64,000 nt of DNA, taken from the NCBI GenBank assembly GCA_024683955.1, contig JAIKXS010000065.1, positions 95,111 through 159,110 on the forward strand. Reading direction: 5' to 3'. A program made the position numbers and the translations under genes. This DNA is from Desulfovibrio sp. Lineage in GTDB: Bacteria > Desulfobacterota > Desulfovibrionia > Desulfovibrionales > Desulfovibrionaceae. This document shows, in pieces, positions 27,478-37,770 of the stretch. Positions within the stretch are counted from its first letter, which is position 1. Every line of letters starts with the position of its first letter. The notes beneath the pieces were generated by a model. The model was not told the origin of the DNA, did not search any database, and worked only from the letters and a program-made list of their open reading frames with translations.

Positions 27478-28362
27478 CTATCCCTCAAAGACGTAATGCA
27501 AAATACGTTTATGGATCCGCAAGCGGAATTCCGACTGCTGGGCCAGAAGCAGGAGTCCGTTGTCGATCAACTCCTGCTCAAAAGGCAGAGCGTTTATCGG
27601 ACGTGCTGCCAGGAAGATACGGTACTTGGCATCGGCCTTGGCAAAAGACTTTCTGGTCAGCTCCCAATTTTTGATTTCGGGGTAATCAATGCCACTGCGA
27701 CTGCCCACAAAAATATATTGCGCGTCTTCCGTGGCTTCGGCTATGGTATCGACAAGCTCTACTTTCTTTGAGTCACCTATGGTGGCGGAAAGCTGGGCAC
27801 GGTCGGTGTTTTCCGGAACAGCAATGCGCAGCGTAAAAGGAAACCAGCGGCTTGCCACAATGAGCGACAAAAGGGTTCCGTTCACTGAACCGATCCAGCC
27901 GCAAGAAAAGCTGTTCAGATACCGAGATGACTTAAGCATATAAGCAATGTCGGCAAGAGCATGGGCCGGATGGGCATCAGGACTTCCCGCATTGATTGTC
28001 GGAAAATTCACACCCACAACTTCTTCTGCACGAAAAGACGACATGGGAATGCCATACAGGTAGACACAATCAAGATAGAAATTGAAAATGGGTAAAAGAT
28101 GCAGCTGATGCTGACGAAGTTCCTTGCGCCATCGGTCTGAGGCAGAAGCTGACTGATAAACGACCTCCCCGCCCATCTGCCGGATGGCTGCCGACACGCA
28201 AAGCCGTTCTGGCAGGGACGACTCTCCAAAAAGCAGAACGGCCACCTTCTCCGACATGAAGTCCGTCTGTGTTCTGCAATCAGGAATACCCATGGCTTGT
28301 TGAACAAGAAGCCAGCTTGTTTCTTCTCCCAACTCTTGAATGGTCAAGACATTTTTCGTCAT
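27478..28362 (-). CDS. Aspartate/ornithine carbamoyltransferase-family paralogue, atypical
   Basis: A 294-residue protein with the two-domain carbamoyltransferase fold. NFPTINAGSPDAHPAHALAD (about 119-138) corresponds to the HPxQ carbamoyl-phosphate motif region of ATCase and OTCase, but reads HPAH, not HPxQ. The canonical carbamoyl-phosphate loop STRT is replaced by SSLPER in LLFGESSLPERL (about 43-54). Loss of both motifs argues against ordinary transcarbamoylation of ornithine or aspartate; the protein may use another substrate, bind a ligand as a regulator, or have lost activity. AAGGAG precedes the ATG. It is monocistronic with its own terminator and not next to arginine or pyrimidine genes. 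Confidence 0.75.
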   Translation of the reverse strand: MTKNVLTIQELGEETSWLLVQQAMGIPDCRTQTDFMSEKVAVLLFGESSLPERLCVSAAIRQMGGEVVYQSASASDRWRKELRQHQLHLLPIFNFYLDCVYLYGIPMSSFRAEEVVGVNFPTINAGSPDAHPAHALADIAYMLKSSRYLNSFSCGWIGSVNGTLLSLIVASRWFPFTLRIAVPENTDRAQLSATIGDSKKVELVDTIAEATEDAQYIFVGSRSGIDYPEIKNWELTRKSFAKADAKYRIFLAARPINALPFEQELIDNGLLLLAQQSEFRLRIHKRILHYVFEG

Positions 28363-28665
28363 TGTGTCCTGCTCCTTGCGAACGCCCCGTTCCGACTTGA
28401 ACGGGAATTCTGCTTCGACATTATATCCGATATCCGACCCTCGACAGAAGACGCTTATTTGGCCATTGCAGCGCGAAAATGAGCGGACGACTCGTCCACG
28501 GAGAGCGCCGGTGTCTCCGCCAGACGTCCCTTGCGACAGGGAACCTCATATTCCTCATTTCTTTCTGAAGCAAACAATACTGTATGCATGCTGTATGTTA
28601 TGCCATAGAGCTTCGTGATTCAAGCGTAAAAACCCTGCAACCGGAACGCACAACAAGGAATCGAT
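28363..28665. other. Intergenic between divergent genes
   Basis: About 300 bases expected to hold divergent promoters for the carbamoyltransferase-like gene and the HAD phosphatase gene. I see no strong consensus element. Confidence 0.5.
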
Positions 28666-29322
28666 ATGGGCAAAGGATTTATCTTTGATCTCGACGGAAC
28701 CATCCTCGACACCCGTGATGATATTGGCAACGCCTGTAACAAAGCGCTTGAAGCTTTCGGCTATCCTACACATCCCCTTGAAGAGTATCAGCAAATGGTG
28801 GGAAACGGATTCATAGTCCTCATTATGAGGGCGCTGCCGAAAGGAGAGTCTGAACGCCTCTCCGAGGAATCCTTCAACGCCATCTTTACCGCAGCCAAGA
28901 AAGCGTATGCTTCACATATGACACTGCACACACTGCCCTACAAAAACATCCCCGAAACACTGCAGGCTCTTGCAAAACGAGGCTCACCCCTCTCGGTTCT
29001 TTCGAACAAACCAGAAGAACTCACACAAAAACTGATAGCCCATTACTTTCCATCCGTTCCCTTCGCTCTTGTTCTCGGAGGCCGGGATGACAAGCCACTG
29101 AAGCCGGACCCGACAAGAGCCAAGGAACTTCTCAGCACTCTTGGCCTCAACCCGCACGATACATACTTTGTGGGGGACTCTCAGGTGGATATGCTCACCG
29201 CAAAGAATGCAGGTATGATTCCGGTGGGCGTTTCGTGGGGATTCCGCGGACCTGAAGAAGTGGAGGCACACGGTGCTGTACACATTCTCAGATCAGCCAC
29301 AGATCTGCTTTCCCTCCCCTGA
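28666..29322 (+). CDS. gph: HAD-family phosphatase, phosphoglycolate phosphatase-like
   Basis: A 218-residue haloacid dehalogenase hydrolase with a cap domain. Motif I is FDLDGTILDT (about 6-15) with the nucleophilic Asp, motif II LSNKPEE (about 109-115), motif III KPDPT (about 142-146) and motif IV FVGDSQVDM (about 165-173). This arrangement and length match Gph-type enzymes, which remove phosphate from 2-phosphoglycolate, but related HAD members act on other sugar phosphates, so the substrate is inferred. AAGGAA precedes the ATG. It stands alone ahead of an AT-rich gap. Confidence 0.82.
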   Translation: MGKGFIFDLDGTILDTRDDIGNACNKALEAFGYPTHPLEEYQQMVGNGFIVLIMRALPKGESERLSEESFNAIFTAAKKAYASHMTLHTLPYKNIPETLQALAKRGSPLSVLSNKPEELTQKLIAHYFPSVPFALVLGGRDDKPLKPDPTRAKELLSTLGLNPHDTYFVGDSQVDMLTAKNAGMIPVGVSWGFRGPEEVEAHGAVHILRSATDLLSLP

Positions 29323-29829
29323 ATCCCTGACAATCCCGTTTATTGCAGCAGGCACCCGGATAATGCACATACATACGCCTTGTCAGACGCATTTCCATTC
29401 ATAAAAACCATTAATCGCACTACAAACCAACAATATACTAACATATATGCTTCTACTATTGCAACAAATGCATTTTTTATCTAAAAATATCACTATAAAT
29501 AACAATATATTATCATAATAAAAAATATAATAGCAAAAAAATTAATAATAAAAACATTTATTTTATCTGTATATTTATTGAAAATATAAATACAATCATC
29601 CTCATAAAAAAGTAAGATACTTCACGATAGTTTTCTCTAAATCTTCCCTACCTGTTGACCGAAAGTAAGAACCACCATTGTAAGAGTTTACCCGGCGAAA
29701 CAACATGCACCAATTCCACTCCGCTGCAGCAGCAATGCACACCCACTCTCGGTTGACGATTTGAACAAATGCGCATAGGTTGCAACTCAAAATCAAAAAA
29801 TTTTCTACATTTTACCAAGGAGGACGTAT
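29323..29829. other. AT-rich intergenic region upstream of the YeiH-type transporter
   Basis: About 500 bases, very AT-rich from 29400 to 29600 with many A/T tracts, consistent with a long regulatory region or nucleoid-protein binding. A 64-codon minus-strand frame (29602-29796) has protein-like texture but no family and no start signal. I call no gene. Confidence 0.5.
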
Positions 29830-31554
29830 ATGTCTCAAAACTCCGACATCGTTGTCGACCGCGCCAAATCTCAGTGGTCAGACCTTTGGAAAAAGGAAGA
29901 CTACTGGGCTATTTGGCTTGGTCTTTTTATCCTTGCCGTTGCTCTGTGCGTTGTGATGAGCAACAAGACAGAGCTCCAAAATAAAAGCCGTCCGTATCTT
30001 GCCACCATTTTGCAGGAGAAGGCCAAACCCTTTAAGACCATAGAATTCTATGACGCGAAGGCCAATTTGAAAAAAATCCAGGGACGTGATCTTCCCTTCC
30101 TGAAAAAAGTCCTCGGCCTTCTTGCCACTCCCGGCTCATGGCATTCCAATCCTCTTGACAGCCTCTCTCTTTCCGAAGAGACAGCCAAGGCTGCCAACGA
30201 TAAGCTTCAGCCCAAGATAGACGCGGCAAAGAAAGCGTCTGCCGACGCCCTGGCACTCGCACGTCAGGCCCAGGATGCAGCCGCCAGTGCCGGCTACAAG
30301 GATGAGGCACTGAATTCCGCAGCGGCGACGGCCATTTCTGCCTGGCAGAAGGCCGAAGGTGACGTTTCGAAAATCACGAAAAAGATCAAGAAGCCTTTCA
30401 GCCGCTACGCATCCCTCATAGGACTCGGCATTCTCCTCGGCGTACTCACCACCTTTGGGGCCACTTTTATGGGCTACAATCCCGTAAAGTTTTTCCTCGG
30501 CTTCCTCGGTATCTATTTTCTCTGCGTTCTGGCACAGATCATGGGCAAGCAGGACGTCATGAAAGGCTGGGGACTGAACGCTGAAATATGGTCCATCGTC
30601 ATCGGCATGCTCATTGCCAACACCATCGGCACGCCGCAATGGATCAAATACAGCGCCCAGGTCGAATATTTCATCAAGACAGGCCTTGTTCTTCTCGGCG
30701 CCGATGTTCTGATCTACAAACTGATGGCCATTGGTATTCCGGGCATTTTCGTTGCATGGGTCGTCACCCCCATCGTCCTTGTTACCACCTATATTTTCGG
30801 TCAGAAGGTTCTCAAAATTCCTTCCCCAACACTCAACATCGTCATCTCTGCTGACATGAGCGTCTGCGGCACCTCGGCCGCCATCGCCACGGCAGCTGCC
30901 GCGCAGGCCAAAAAAGAGGAGCTGACTCTCTCCATTGGTCTTTCCCTGACGTTTACCGCCATCATGATGGTTGTCATTCCAGCCATCATCCGTGCCACGG
31001 GCATGCCTGAAATTCTGGGCGGTGCCTGGATCGGCGGAACAATCGACGCCACCGGTGCCGTTGCCGCAGCCGGTGCCTTTGTCGGCCCCAAGGCCATGCA
31101 GGTTGCCGCTACGGTCAAAATGATTCAGAACGTCCTCATCGGCGTGACGGCCTTCTTTGTGGCCATTTATTTCACGACGAAAGTTCACAGGAACGAGGGA
31201 GAAAAGGTTGGCGCCATGGAAATCTGGCACCGTTTCCCCAAGTTTGTCCTTGGTTTCCTCGGTGTGTCCATCATCTGCTCCATCATCTGCTCCAATCTGG
31301 GTGCAGATACGGCGACTATCCTGATCGAAAACGGCACCAACAAAATTGGTGGCGGCTTCCGCGGATGGTTCTTTGCTCTGGCCTTTATTTCCATCGGTCT
31401 GACGACCAACTTCAGAGAACTGAGCAGCTACCTGAAGGGTGGCAAACCAATCATTCTCTATGTCTGCGGTCAGGCATTCAACCTCTTCCTGACCCTCCTC
31501 ATGGCCTGGTTCATGTTCTATAAAGTCTTCCCCGAAATTACGGCCAAGATCTAG
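29830..31554 (+). CDS. Putative sulfate exporter family transporter (YeiH, UPF0324)
   Basis: A 574-residue inner-membrane protein of the YeiH/PSE family. One N-terminal membrane helix (YWAIWLGLFILAVALCVVM) is followed by a soluble insert of about 130 residues rich in Ala and Lys with coiled-coil character (around 115-185), then about 10 membrane segments containing the family motifs GVLTTFGATFMGYNPVKFF, NTIGTPQWIKYSAQVEYFIK, CGTSAAIATAAA and GGTIDATGAVAAAGAF. The insert lengthens the protein well beyond the roughly 350 residues of E. coli YeiH. The family is proposed to export sulfate or related oxyanions; this is prediction. The AGGAGG ribosome binding site is excellent. A terminator follows. 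Confidence 0.88.
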   Translation: MSQNSDIVVDRAKSQWSDLWKKEDYWAIWLGLFILAVALCVVMSNKTELQNKSRPYLATILQEKAKPFKTIEFYDAKANLKKIQGRDLPFLKKVLGLLATPGSWHSNPLDSLSLSEETAKAANDKLQPKIDAAKKASADALALARQAQDAAASAGYKDEALNSAAATAISAWQKAEGDVSKITKKIKKPFSRYASLIGLGILLGVLTTFGATFMGYNPVKFFLGFLGIYFLCVLAQIMGKQDVMKGWGLNAEIWSIVIGMLIANTIGTPQWIKYSAQVEYFIKTGLVLLGADVLIYKLMAIGIPGIFVAWVVTPIVLVTTYIFGQKVLKIPSPTLNIVISADMSVCGTSAAIATAAAAQAKKEELTLSIGLSLTFTAIMMVVIPAIIRATGMPEILGGAWIGGTIDATGAVAAAGAFVGPKAMQVAATVKMIQNVLIGVTAFFVAIYFTTKVHRNEGEKVGAMEIWHRFPKFVLGFLGVSIICSIICSNLGADTATILIENGTNKIGGGFRGWFFALAFISIGLTTNFRELSSYLKGGKPIILYVCGQAFNLFLTLLMAWFMFYKVFPEITAKI

Positions 31555-31570
31555 GGAACGCATTGTACAG

Positions 31571-31602
31571 GGCTGCCGGTTTTCCGCCGGCAGCCTTTTT
31601 TT
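31571..31602 (+). terminator. Intrinsic terminator after the YeiH-type gene
   Basis: Stem ggctgccgg / ccggcagcc, short loop, then seven T, 16 bases after the stop codon. The small membrane gene downstream would depend on read-through or its own promoter. Confidence 0.92.
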
Positions 31603-31655
31603 CCTTCCTCCTTCCACTCCCCTTCCAGAGTGCCGACCCTGCAAAAGGATATGCA

Positions 31656-31922
31656 ATGACCTCACGCACTTCTTCGTGGTTTAGACTGATAACGCTCTCC
31701 GGCATTTTCTTTCTCTTCTTTACCTATCTCTCACCCATCCTCTTTTCCCTTGTTCCTGCATGGCAACGTTTTGTCGCCGTTCAGGATGAGATCGGTGTTG
31801 CAAGCGGAGCCCTCTATTATACGGACGTCGCCGTAACCCAGGACGCGGAAGCGCATGTCCGTGAGGCAGTCAGGCTTGGTATGGAAGAAAGGGCCACCCA
31901 AAGGAAAGCGCAGACAGACTAG
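31656..31922 (+). CDS. Small single-helix membrane protein of unknown function
   Basis: An 88-residue protein with one long hydrophobic helix (LITLSGIFFLFFTYLSPILF, about 10-29) and a charged C-terminal half. AAAGGAT gives a fair ribosome binding site before the ATG at 31656. It lies directly after the YeiH-type transporter and its terminator on the same strand, so it may be a low-level read-through partner of the transporter. I know no family. The C-terminal half (EAHVREAVRLGMEERATQ) is probably helical. Confidence 0.5.
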   Translation: MTSRTSSWFRLITLSGIFFLFFTYLSPILFSLVPAWQRFVAVQDEIGVASGALYYTDVAVTQDAEAHVREAVRLGMEERATQRKAQTD

Positions 31923-32310
31923 CCAGAAGAAGCTGCCCTTCCCCCCAGAAAGCACATCCAACCCGGCTTTGCGGAGGCAGATACCTTTCACGAAGTCTCC
32001 ATCCCTGATCACGGTCAGGGACGCCGCCTCCCCGAAATTCATCTGGGCCCCATGCCAGCCATGCCGTTTTTTCTCCCGCTACTTTCTCCCAACCATCTCT
32101 CGCCTTTCCTCACGACTCACGTTTAAGCCACTCCCCCCGCCTCCGATTTTTCGGATGCATCCTGCAGAGCCAGCCGGCATACCATACCTTCTGACGCCTT
32201 TTCATTTGGCTTTTCCCGAATGAATGGCGGTGAAAACACGGGGAGGCACCTGAACAAAAAAGCGCCTTCGTTGACGGCAAAAATCCGTCAAAGGAGACCC
32301 TATCACTGCT
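31923..32310. other. Intergenic, no gene seen
   Basis: A plus-strand frame through this region is open but Pro/Ser-rich and without a start signal. A small repeat tgacgg / ccgtca lies near 32273-32290. Nothing else is recognised. Confidence 0.5.
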
Positions 32311-32350
32311 CAAAAATAAAGACCCGGGCGATATTTCCATCACCCGGGTC
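32311..32350 (-). terminator. Intrinsic terminator for the minus-strand small-lipoprotein region
   Basis: Stem gacccggg / cccgggtc with a loop of about 14 bases is followed on the minus strand by a T-rich tail (tttattttt). It is about 130 bases downstream of the glycine-zipper lipoprotein gene. Confidence 0.75.
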
Positions 32351-32482
32351 TCACGCTGATGTCATGACATCAAAAAGAGTTTTTTGAACGGTCAGAAAAC
32401 AAGAAGAATATCGGCCTTGCCGGCAAGCTGCCGCGCCGCTGAAGCTCTCCGGCAGGGTATCCGATCATGAAAAAGAAGGTCA

Positions 32483-32794
32483 TCAATCGTAGGTATCTTC
32501 CTCTTCGTAACGTTTACGGTTCCGACGGCGGTCTTCCTTCTGTTTCTGTTGATAATAGCGCCGTTCATCATCGTACTGTTCCTTCTTACTGCCAACAATA
32601 CCACCGGCAAGGGCACCGACACCGGCGCCGGCAAGAGCACCCCAGCCAAGGTAGCCACCGGAAACGGCAGCAATGCCGAGACCACTGGCCGCCCCGAGCG
32701 CGGCACCAGTGCCCACACCCTTTTGGGTAGCCGTACATCCATTCGCCACCATCAATGTACACACAAGAAGGCAAATTCCTGTAACGCGTTTCAT
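32483..32794 (-). CDS. Small glycine-zipper lipoprotein
   Basis: A 103-residue predicted lipoprotein: signal peptide with lipobox ANGC (Cys20), a glycine-zipper membrane-interacting segment (about 26-70, including LGAASGLGIAAVSGG and GALAGAGVGALAGGIVG) and a strongly charged tail rich in Arg, Lys, Glu and Tyr (YYQQKQKEDRRRNRKRYEEE). Glycine-zipper lipoproteins of this kind sit in the envelope and are sometimes stress-related; no specific role can be assigned. It probably forms a short unit with the exported protein encoded just upstream on the same strand (gap of nine bases). Confidence 0.8.
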   Translation of the reverse strand: MKRVTGICLLVCTLMVANGCTATQKGVGTGAALGAASGLGIAAVSGGYLGWGALAGAGVGALAGGIVGSKKEQYDDERRYYQQKQKEDRRRNRKRYEEEDTYD

Positions 32795-32803
32795 AGAAAA
32801 CTC

Positions 32804-33232
32804 CTATTTGTTCCCACTGGGAAGACGCTTGCAGATGATTTCGTACCAGATAATCTTCATAACCGGCTCACTGACTTTGTCAGGATGGGCTTCATACCAG
32901 GCATCGATGGACTTTACAAGCTCATTGCGGGGCATTTCCTGAAATGCTTTCATCCAGCCATTCACAAACGGAGAAAGACGTGCACGTGATTTTTTTCCTT
33001 TCTTGGCAGCTCGTTCTTTCAGTGTTTGGTACACGACATGTTCAACGGTCACGGCAGAATCCACGCCAAAAAGAAAGGCACGTTTTTCTTCAACGGACGA
33101 CTTCAGCCACAGTTCCCCCGTCAGCGTATCCACATAATTCGTGTGGGCGGCACTGCTTTCCACCACAAAAAGGGGCTGGGAGAGAAATGCTATAAGAATG
33201 AGAGACAGGAGACAAAAACCACGTAGACGCAT
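32804..33232 (-). CDS. Exported protein of unknown function
   Basis: A 142-residue protein with a clear signal peptide (GFCLLSLILIAFLSQPLFVV, cleavage probably after SSAA). The mature part contains LTGELWLKSSVEEKRAFLFG, which recalls small exported proteins that start with a 'W..SS..EK..FL.G' motif, followed by a helical region. No function is known to me. The start at 33232 is set by AAAAGGAGG; the frame is open for eight more codons upstream. It is followed nine bases later by the glycine-zipper lipoprotein gene, so both are likely co-transcribed and act in the envelope. Confidence 0.72.
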   Translation of the reverse strand: MRLRGFCLLSLILIAFLSQPLFVVESSAAHTNYVDTLTGELWLKSSVEEKRAFLFGVDSAVTVEHVVYQTLKERAAKKGKKSRARLSPFVNGWMKAFQEMPRNELVKSIDAWYEAHPDKVSEPVMKIIWYEIICKRLPSGNK

Positions 33233-33245
33233 ACGGTTCCTCCTT

Positions 33246-34379
33246 TTATGACGCAATCGCGTTCCTGATCATGTCATAAAATCGTTCAAAAAGATAAACA
33301 CTGTCGTGAGGGCCTGCGGCCGCTTCGGGATGGTACTGCACGCTCATAATGGGCTTTGACTTATGGGCAAGTCCCTCTACGGTCCCGTCGTTGAGATTGA
33401 TGTGCGTGAGTTCAACATCCGGCAGGTCCGTCATTTCAACGGCAAAGCCGTGGTTTTGAGAGGAAATTTCAACCTTTCCCGTGGCCATTTCCTTAACGGG
33501 GTGGTTACAGCCGTGATGGCCGAATTTCAGTTTCTTGGTTCGTCCTCCAAGGGCATGGGCAATAAGCTGATGACCGAGACAGATGCCGGTTATGGGAAAG
33601 GAGGCGGCTATGAGGTCACGGATTCCCTGAATTTCTTCGGTAAGCGTTGCGGGGTCCCCGGGACCGTTTGAGAGAAAGACAGCCTTGGCACCGGTTTTTC
33701 TTGCCTCTGCGGCACTTGTCTTCGGCGGCACGCAAAGCGGTTCAAAACCATGTTCGCTGAGAAGGCGGAGGATGTTCCACTTAACACCGAAATCGTAGAC
33801 AAGAAGCGGGATGCCGGAACCCTGCCAGGCATAGGAGCCATCGCCTGCAAGAGAGACATCTTCCGGTCCCTTTGCGGTCCATCGGTAGGGCTTTTGGCAT
33901 GCCACAAACTGTGCAAGATTCTGTCCCTCCATGGTGGGTTGGGCACGGACTTTCTCAAGAAGGGAAGCTGCATTCAGATCTTCCGTCGAAATACGTCCCC
34001 TCATGGCACCATGAAGACGCAGATGTCTCGTGAGAGCTCTTGTATCCACATGTTCCATGCCGGCTGTCCCGTTTTCCTGCAGAAACCTGGGAAGGGGCAT
34101 GATCGACTGCCAGTTTGACGGTTCCTTGCAGCACTCCTTGACAATCATGGCGCTTGCATGGATTTTTGCTGATTCATTATCACAGTCCGTGATGCCGTAA
34201 TTGCCGATCAGGGGATAGGTCATACAAATCATCTGACCGTGATAGGAGGGATCGGTCAGGACTTCCTGATAGCCCGTCATTCCCGTCGTAAAAATCACCT
34301 CTCCGCCTGTTTCAAACGCGCCGGTAAAGGACGTGCCGTCCAAAGTAAAGCCGTCTTCAAGCACGAGTATTGCTTTCAT
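33246..34379 (-). CDS. carA: Carbamoyl-phosphate synthase small subunit (CarA)
   Basis: A 377-residue glutamine amidotransferase subunit that supplies ammonia to CarB for carbamoyl phosphate, the precursor of arginine and pyrimidines. The N-terminal CPSase domain contains [20 protein letters not shown]. The class I amidotransferase domain has the nucleophile segment GICLGHQL and the His/Glu pair in SVQYHPEA. The start at 34379 ([10 protein letters not shown]) matches the family N-terminus; longer readings have no similarity. It follows carB after 148 bases on the same strand, an order (carB first) that is the reverse of enterobacterial carAB. Confidence 0.95.
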   Translation of the reverse strand: MKAILVLEDGFTLDGTSFTGAFETGGEVIFTTGMTGYQEVLTDPSYHGQMICMTYPLIGNYGITDCDNESAKIHASAMIVKECCKEPSNWQSIMPLPRFLQENGTAGMEHVDTRALTRHLRLHGAMRGRISTEDLNAASLLEKVRAQPTMEGQNLAQFVACQKPYRWTAKGPEDVSLAGDGSYAWQGSGIPLLVYDFGVKWNILRLLSEHGFEPLCVPPKTSAAEARKTGAKAVFLSNGPGDPATLTEEIQGIRDLIAASFPITGICLGHQLIAHALGGRTKKLKFGHHGCNHPVKEMATGKVEISSQNHGFAVEMTDLPDVELTHINLNDGTVEGLAHKSKPIMSVQYHPEAAAGPHDSVYLFERFYDMIRNAIAS

Positions 34380-34527
34380 CAAAGTTCCGACGTGGATACC
34401 CCGGCATGACACCGGGAAGGAAACGTCGCCTCGCATTAAGTTCCTTGTTACACAACCAGCCGATGGGCTGTATCCATCTCTGCAGGCGTCAGGACCCGCA
34501 GCTTGCCCCAGTGATCTCTCACGCCGC

Positions 34528-37500
34528 TTACTGCCTTTCCTGACGGGCGTAGTATTCCTGCAGGCTTTCGACCCTGGCACCTTTCTTCATTGAACTTATG
34601 CACGTTGCCGTGGCTTTTGCCGCCGCCAGGGTTGTGCAATAGGGCACCGTATAGGCCAGACTGGTCCGCCTGATCGCCTTTGAATCCTGGGCCGTGTGCT
34701 TGCCGGAAGGGGTATTGATCACAAGGTCAACCTCATGGTTGATGATGAGATCCATGATGTTGGGACGACCTTCATAGACCTTGCGCACCACCTGCACGTC
34801 AAGACCGTTCTCACGAAGACACTCGGCCGTACCGCTTGTGGCGAGAAGAGAGAAGCCAAGGTCCTTGAAAAGCCGGGCGACCTCGGGAAGATAGGGTTTG
34901 TCGCGTTCGTTCACGGACAAAAAGAGCTTGCCGCCCGTCGGTATGACCTGGCCCGCTCCAAGCTGGCTTTTGTAGAAGGCCTCCGAGAAGGTCGATCCCA
35001 TGCCCATAACTTCTCCCGTGGAGTGCATTTCAGGGCCAAGGACCACGTCGACGCCCGGAAAACGTCCAAACGGCATCACGGCTTCCTTGACGCAGGTAAA
35101 TCCTCCCCGGCGCATGCTCCATGGATCGAGCTCCGCAAGGGTTCTGCCGAGCATGACCTGCGTTGCCAGGTACGGCAGGGGTACACCCGTGGCCTTTGAC
35201 ACAAATGGTGCCGTACGCGAGGCACGGGGATTGACCTCAAGGATAAAGATATCATCACCCTTGACGGCGAACTGAATATTCATGAGTCCGACCACATGAA
35301 GCTCGCTGGCAAGGGCCTCGGCCTGCGCGGCAATACTTGCCACATGATCGTAGGAAAGGGAGAAAGACGGCAGCACACAGGCACTGTCACCCGAATGAAT
35401 ACCTGCCTCTTCAATATGCTCCATGATACCGGCTATATAGACATCCTTGCCGTCAGCGAGTGCGTCCACATCAACTTCAATGGCGTGTTCCAGAAATTTA
35501 TCAATCAGGATGGGGTGTTCCGGTTTTTCCGGGACCTGCTCATGGAAGTAGGCCGTGAGGTCATCGGCATCGTACACAACGGCCATGGCCCGCCCTCCAA
35601 GGACATAACTCGGCCTGACCATCACGGGGTAGGTGATTCGGGAGGCCACCTCAAGGGCATCCTCGAGACTCATGGCCGTTCCGTTCGGCGGCTGCAGAAG
35701 ACCAAGCTTCTGAATAAGGGCCTGGAAGCGTTCACGGTCTTCGGCTCTGTCTATGGCGTCAGGACTTGTTCCAAGGATGGGAACCCCCATACGCATGAGG
35801 GGCACGGCGAGATTCAGCGGAGTCTGTCCGCCAAACTGCACAATCACCCCCTCCGGCTTTTCGCGCTCTACAATGTTCATCACATCTTCAAAGGTCAGAG
35901 GCTCGAAATACAGACGGTCCGAGGTGTCGTAGTCCGTGGAAACCGTCTCGGGATTCGAGTTGACCATGATGGCGCAAAGACCTGCATCACGCAGGGCAAA
36001 GGATGCGTGACAGCAGCAGTAGTCAAATTCTATCCCCTGCCCTATACGGTTGGGACCTCCGCCGAGAATAAGCACCTTGCGCGCGTTGCCGTGATCAAGC
36101 TCCTGCCCGTTCTCGTAAGTCGAATAATAGTAAGGGGTGTAGGCCTCAAATTCAGCGGCACAGGTATCCACAAGGTAATAGGTGGGAACGATGCCGAGCT
36201 CCTTGCGTAACCGACGGATGTCATCCTGGGGACGTTTCCACATTTCTCCAAGCTGTGCATCAGAGAAGCCGTACTGTTTGGCCTCGCGCATAATATCCAC
36301 GAGCTCCGCATTGGCCGAGGTCATATCATTGGCGATGCCGTAGCTTTTTATGCGCTTCTCCATCTCGACAATGTCGCGGATCTGTCTGATGAACCAGGGA
36401 TCATAGAATGAGGCCGCATGAATTTCCTCTTCAGATATGCCCGAGAGAACTGCATCGCGAAGGGCGAAGATGCGACGTGAATTGGGGGTTGCAAGGCGGG
36501 CTATGATGTCGGCCTTGGACGGCAGTTCCTTGTTGAAATGAAAGCCAAGGCCCGTGGCACCGATTTCCATACTGCGCAAACCCTTCTGCAGGGCTTCCTT
36601 GAAGGTGCGGCCAATGCTCATGGCTTCGCCGACACTCTTCATGCTTGTTGTGAGCTCATCCTTGGCACCGGGGAATTTTTCAAAGGTAAAACGGGGGATT
36701 TTGACGACACAGTAGTCAATGGCCGGTTCAAAGCAGGCTGCTGTCTCCCTTGTTATATCGTTGCGCAGTTCATCAAGCGTATAGCCGATGGCGAGCTTGG
36801 CCGCAATCTTGGCAATGGGGAAGCCCGTTGCCTTGGAGGCAAGGGCAGAAGAACGGGATACCCTCGGATTCATTTCGATAACGACTATTTCGCCGTTTTT
36901 CGGATTAAGTGCGAACTGCACATTGCTGCCGCCTGTTTCAACCCCGATTTCCCGCATGATGGCGATGGAGGCGTCTCTGAGCTTCTGATATTCCCTGTCA
37001 GTCAGGGTCTGTACGGGGGCAACGGTTATGGAGTCGCCGGTATGCACGCCCATGGGATCGAGATTTTCTATGGAACAGACGATAACGCAGTTGTCATTGC
37101 GGTCCCGCATTACCTCCATTTCGATTTCCTTCCAACCGAGCACACTCTGTTCTATCATCACTTCGGAGATGGGGCTTGCGGAAAGACCGGTCTGGGCCAC
37201 CACTTCAAGATCGTCGGTGTTGTAGGCAACACCGCCTCCCGTCCCGCCAAGGGTAAAGGCCGGCCGGACAATGAGAGGAAAGGGAAGCGTTCTCGCAAGG
37301 GCACGTACTTCTTCCATGGTATGGGCAATGCCGCTCTGGGGGACGGCAAGGCCAATATTGTTCATGGCTTTACGGAAAAGTTCCCGGCTCTCGGCCTTTT
37401 CAATAACATCAGCCCTGGCACCGATGAGTTCGACCCCGAGCTCGTCTAGGACACCGCTTTTGGCTAGACGAAGGGCCGCATTCAACGCCGTCTGACCGCC

Positions 37501-37770
37501 AAGAGTTGGTAAAATGGCAGATGGACGTTCCTTGCGAACGACGGCTGCCAGTGTTTCCTGTTCAATAGGTTCTATATAGGTCGCGTCGGCCAGATGGGGA
37601 TCGGTCATGATGGTCGCCGGATTTGAATTCACAAGCACGACCTCGTAGCCTTCCTCCTTGAGGGCCTTCACTGCCTGAGAGCCTGAATAGTCAAATTCAC
37701 AACCTTGACCGATAACAATGGGGCCTGCACCTATTACCAGGATCTTCTTCAAATCAGTCCGCTTCGGCAT
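34528..37770 (-). CDS. carB: Carbamoyl-phosphate synthase large subunit (CarB)
   Basis: The 1,080-residue large subunit, which makes carbamoyl phosphate from bicarbonate, ammonia and two ATP. Two tandem ATP-grasp halves are visible: the first begins [20 protein letters not shown], the second [20 protein letters not shown]. The C-terminal MGS-like regulatory domain ends the protein. The start at 37770 (MPKRTDLKK) is the conserved N-terminus, with GGAA about seven bases upstream; another ATG lies two codons earlier. Full length with no disruption. Upstream is a 650-base AT-rich gap, likely regulatory. Confidence 0.96.
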   Translation of the reverse strand: MPKRTDLKKILVIGAGPIVIGQGCEFDYSGSQAVKALKEEGYEVVLVNSNPATIMTDPHLADATYIEPIEQETLAAVVRKERPSAILPTLGGQTALNAALRLAKSGVLDELGVELIGARADVIEKAESRELFRKAMNNIGLAVPQSGIAHTMEEVRALARTLPFPLIVRPAFTLGGTGGGVAYNTDDLEVVAQTGLSASPISEVMIEQSVLGWKEIEMEVMRDRNDNCVIVCSIENLDPMGVHTGDSITVAPVQTLTDREYQKLRDASIAIMREIGVETGGSNVQFALNPKNGEIVVIEMNPRVSRSSALASKATGFPIAKIAAKLAIGYTLDELRNDITRETAACFEPAIDYCVVKIPRFTFEKFPGAKDELTTSMKSVGEAMSIGRTFKEALQKGLRSMEIGATGLGFHFNKELPSKADIIARLATPNSRRIFALRDAVLSGISEEEIHAASFYDPWFIRQIRDIVEMEKRIKSYGIANDMTSANAELVDIMREAKQYGFSDAQLGEMWKRPQDDIRRLRKELGIVPTYYLVDTCAAEFEAYTPYYYSTYENGQELDHGNARKVLILGGGPNRIGQGIEFDYCCCHASFALRDAGLCAIMVNSNPETVSTDYDTSDRLYFEPLTFEDVMNIVEREKPEGVIVQFGGQTPLNLAVPLMRMGVPILGTSPDAIDRAEDRERFQALIQKLGLLQPPNGTAMSLEDALEVASRITYPVMVRPSYVLGGRAMAVVYDADDLTAYFHEQVPEKPEHPILIDKFLEHAIEVDVDALADGKDVYIAGIMEHIEEAGIHSGDSACVLPSFSLSYDHVASIAAQAEALASELHVVGLMNIQFAVKGDDIFILEVNPRASRTAPFVSKATGVPLPYLATQVMLGRTLAELDPWSMRRGGFTCVKEAVMPFGRFPGVDVVLGPEMHSTGEVMGMGSTFSEAFYKSQLGAGQVIPTGGKLFLSVNERDKPYLPEVARLFKDLGFSLLATSGTAECLRENGLDVQVVRKVYEGRPNIMDLIINHEVDLVINTPSGKHTAQDSKAIRRTSLAYTVPYCTTLAAAKATATCISSMKKGARVESLQEYYARQERQ

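Noticed and set aside
30136..31665. A 509-codon open frame on the minus strand
   Set aside because: It is fully antisense to the YeiH-type transporter, has low-complexity Gly/Asp/Arg-rich translation with no known fold, and results from the codon bias of the real gene.
35296..37449. Long plus-strand open frames opposite carB
   Set aside because: They mirror the carB codon structure, have no ribosome binding sites and no recognisable domains.
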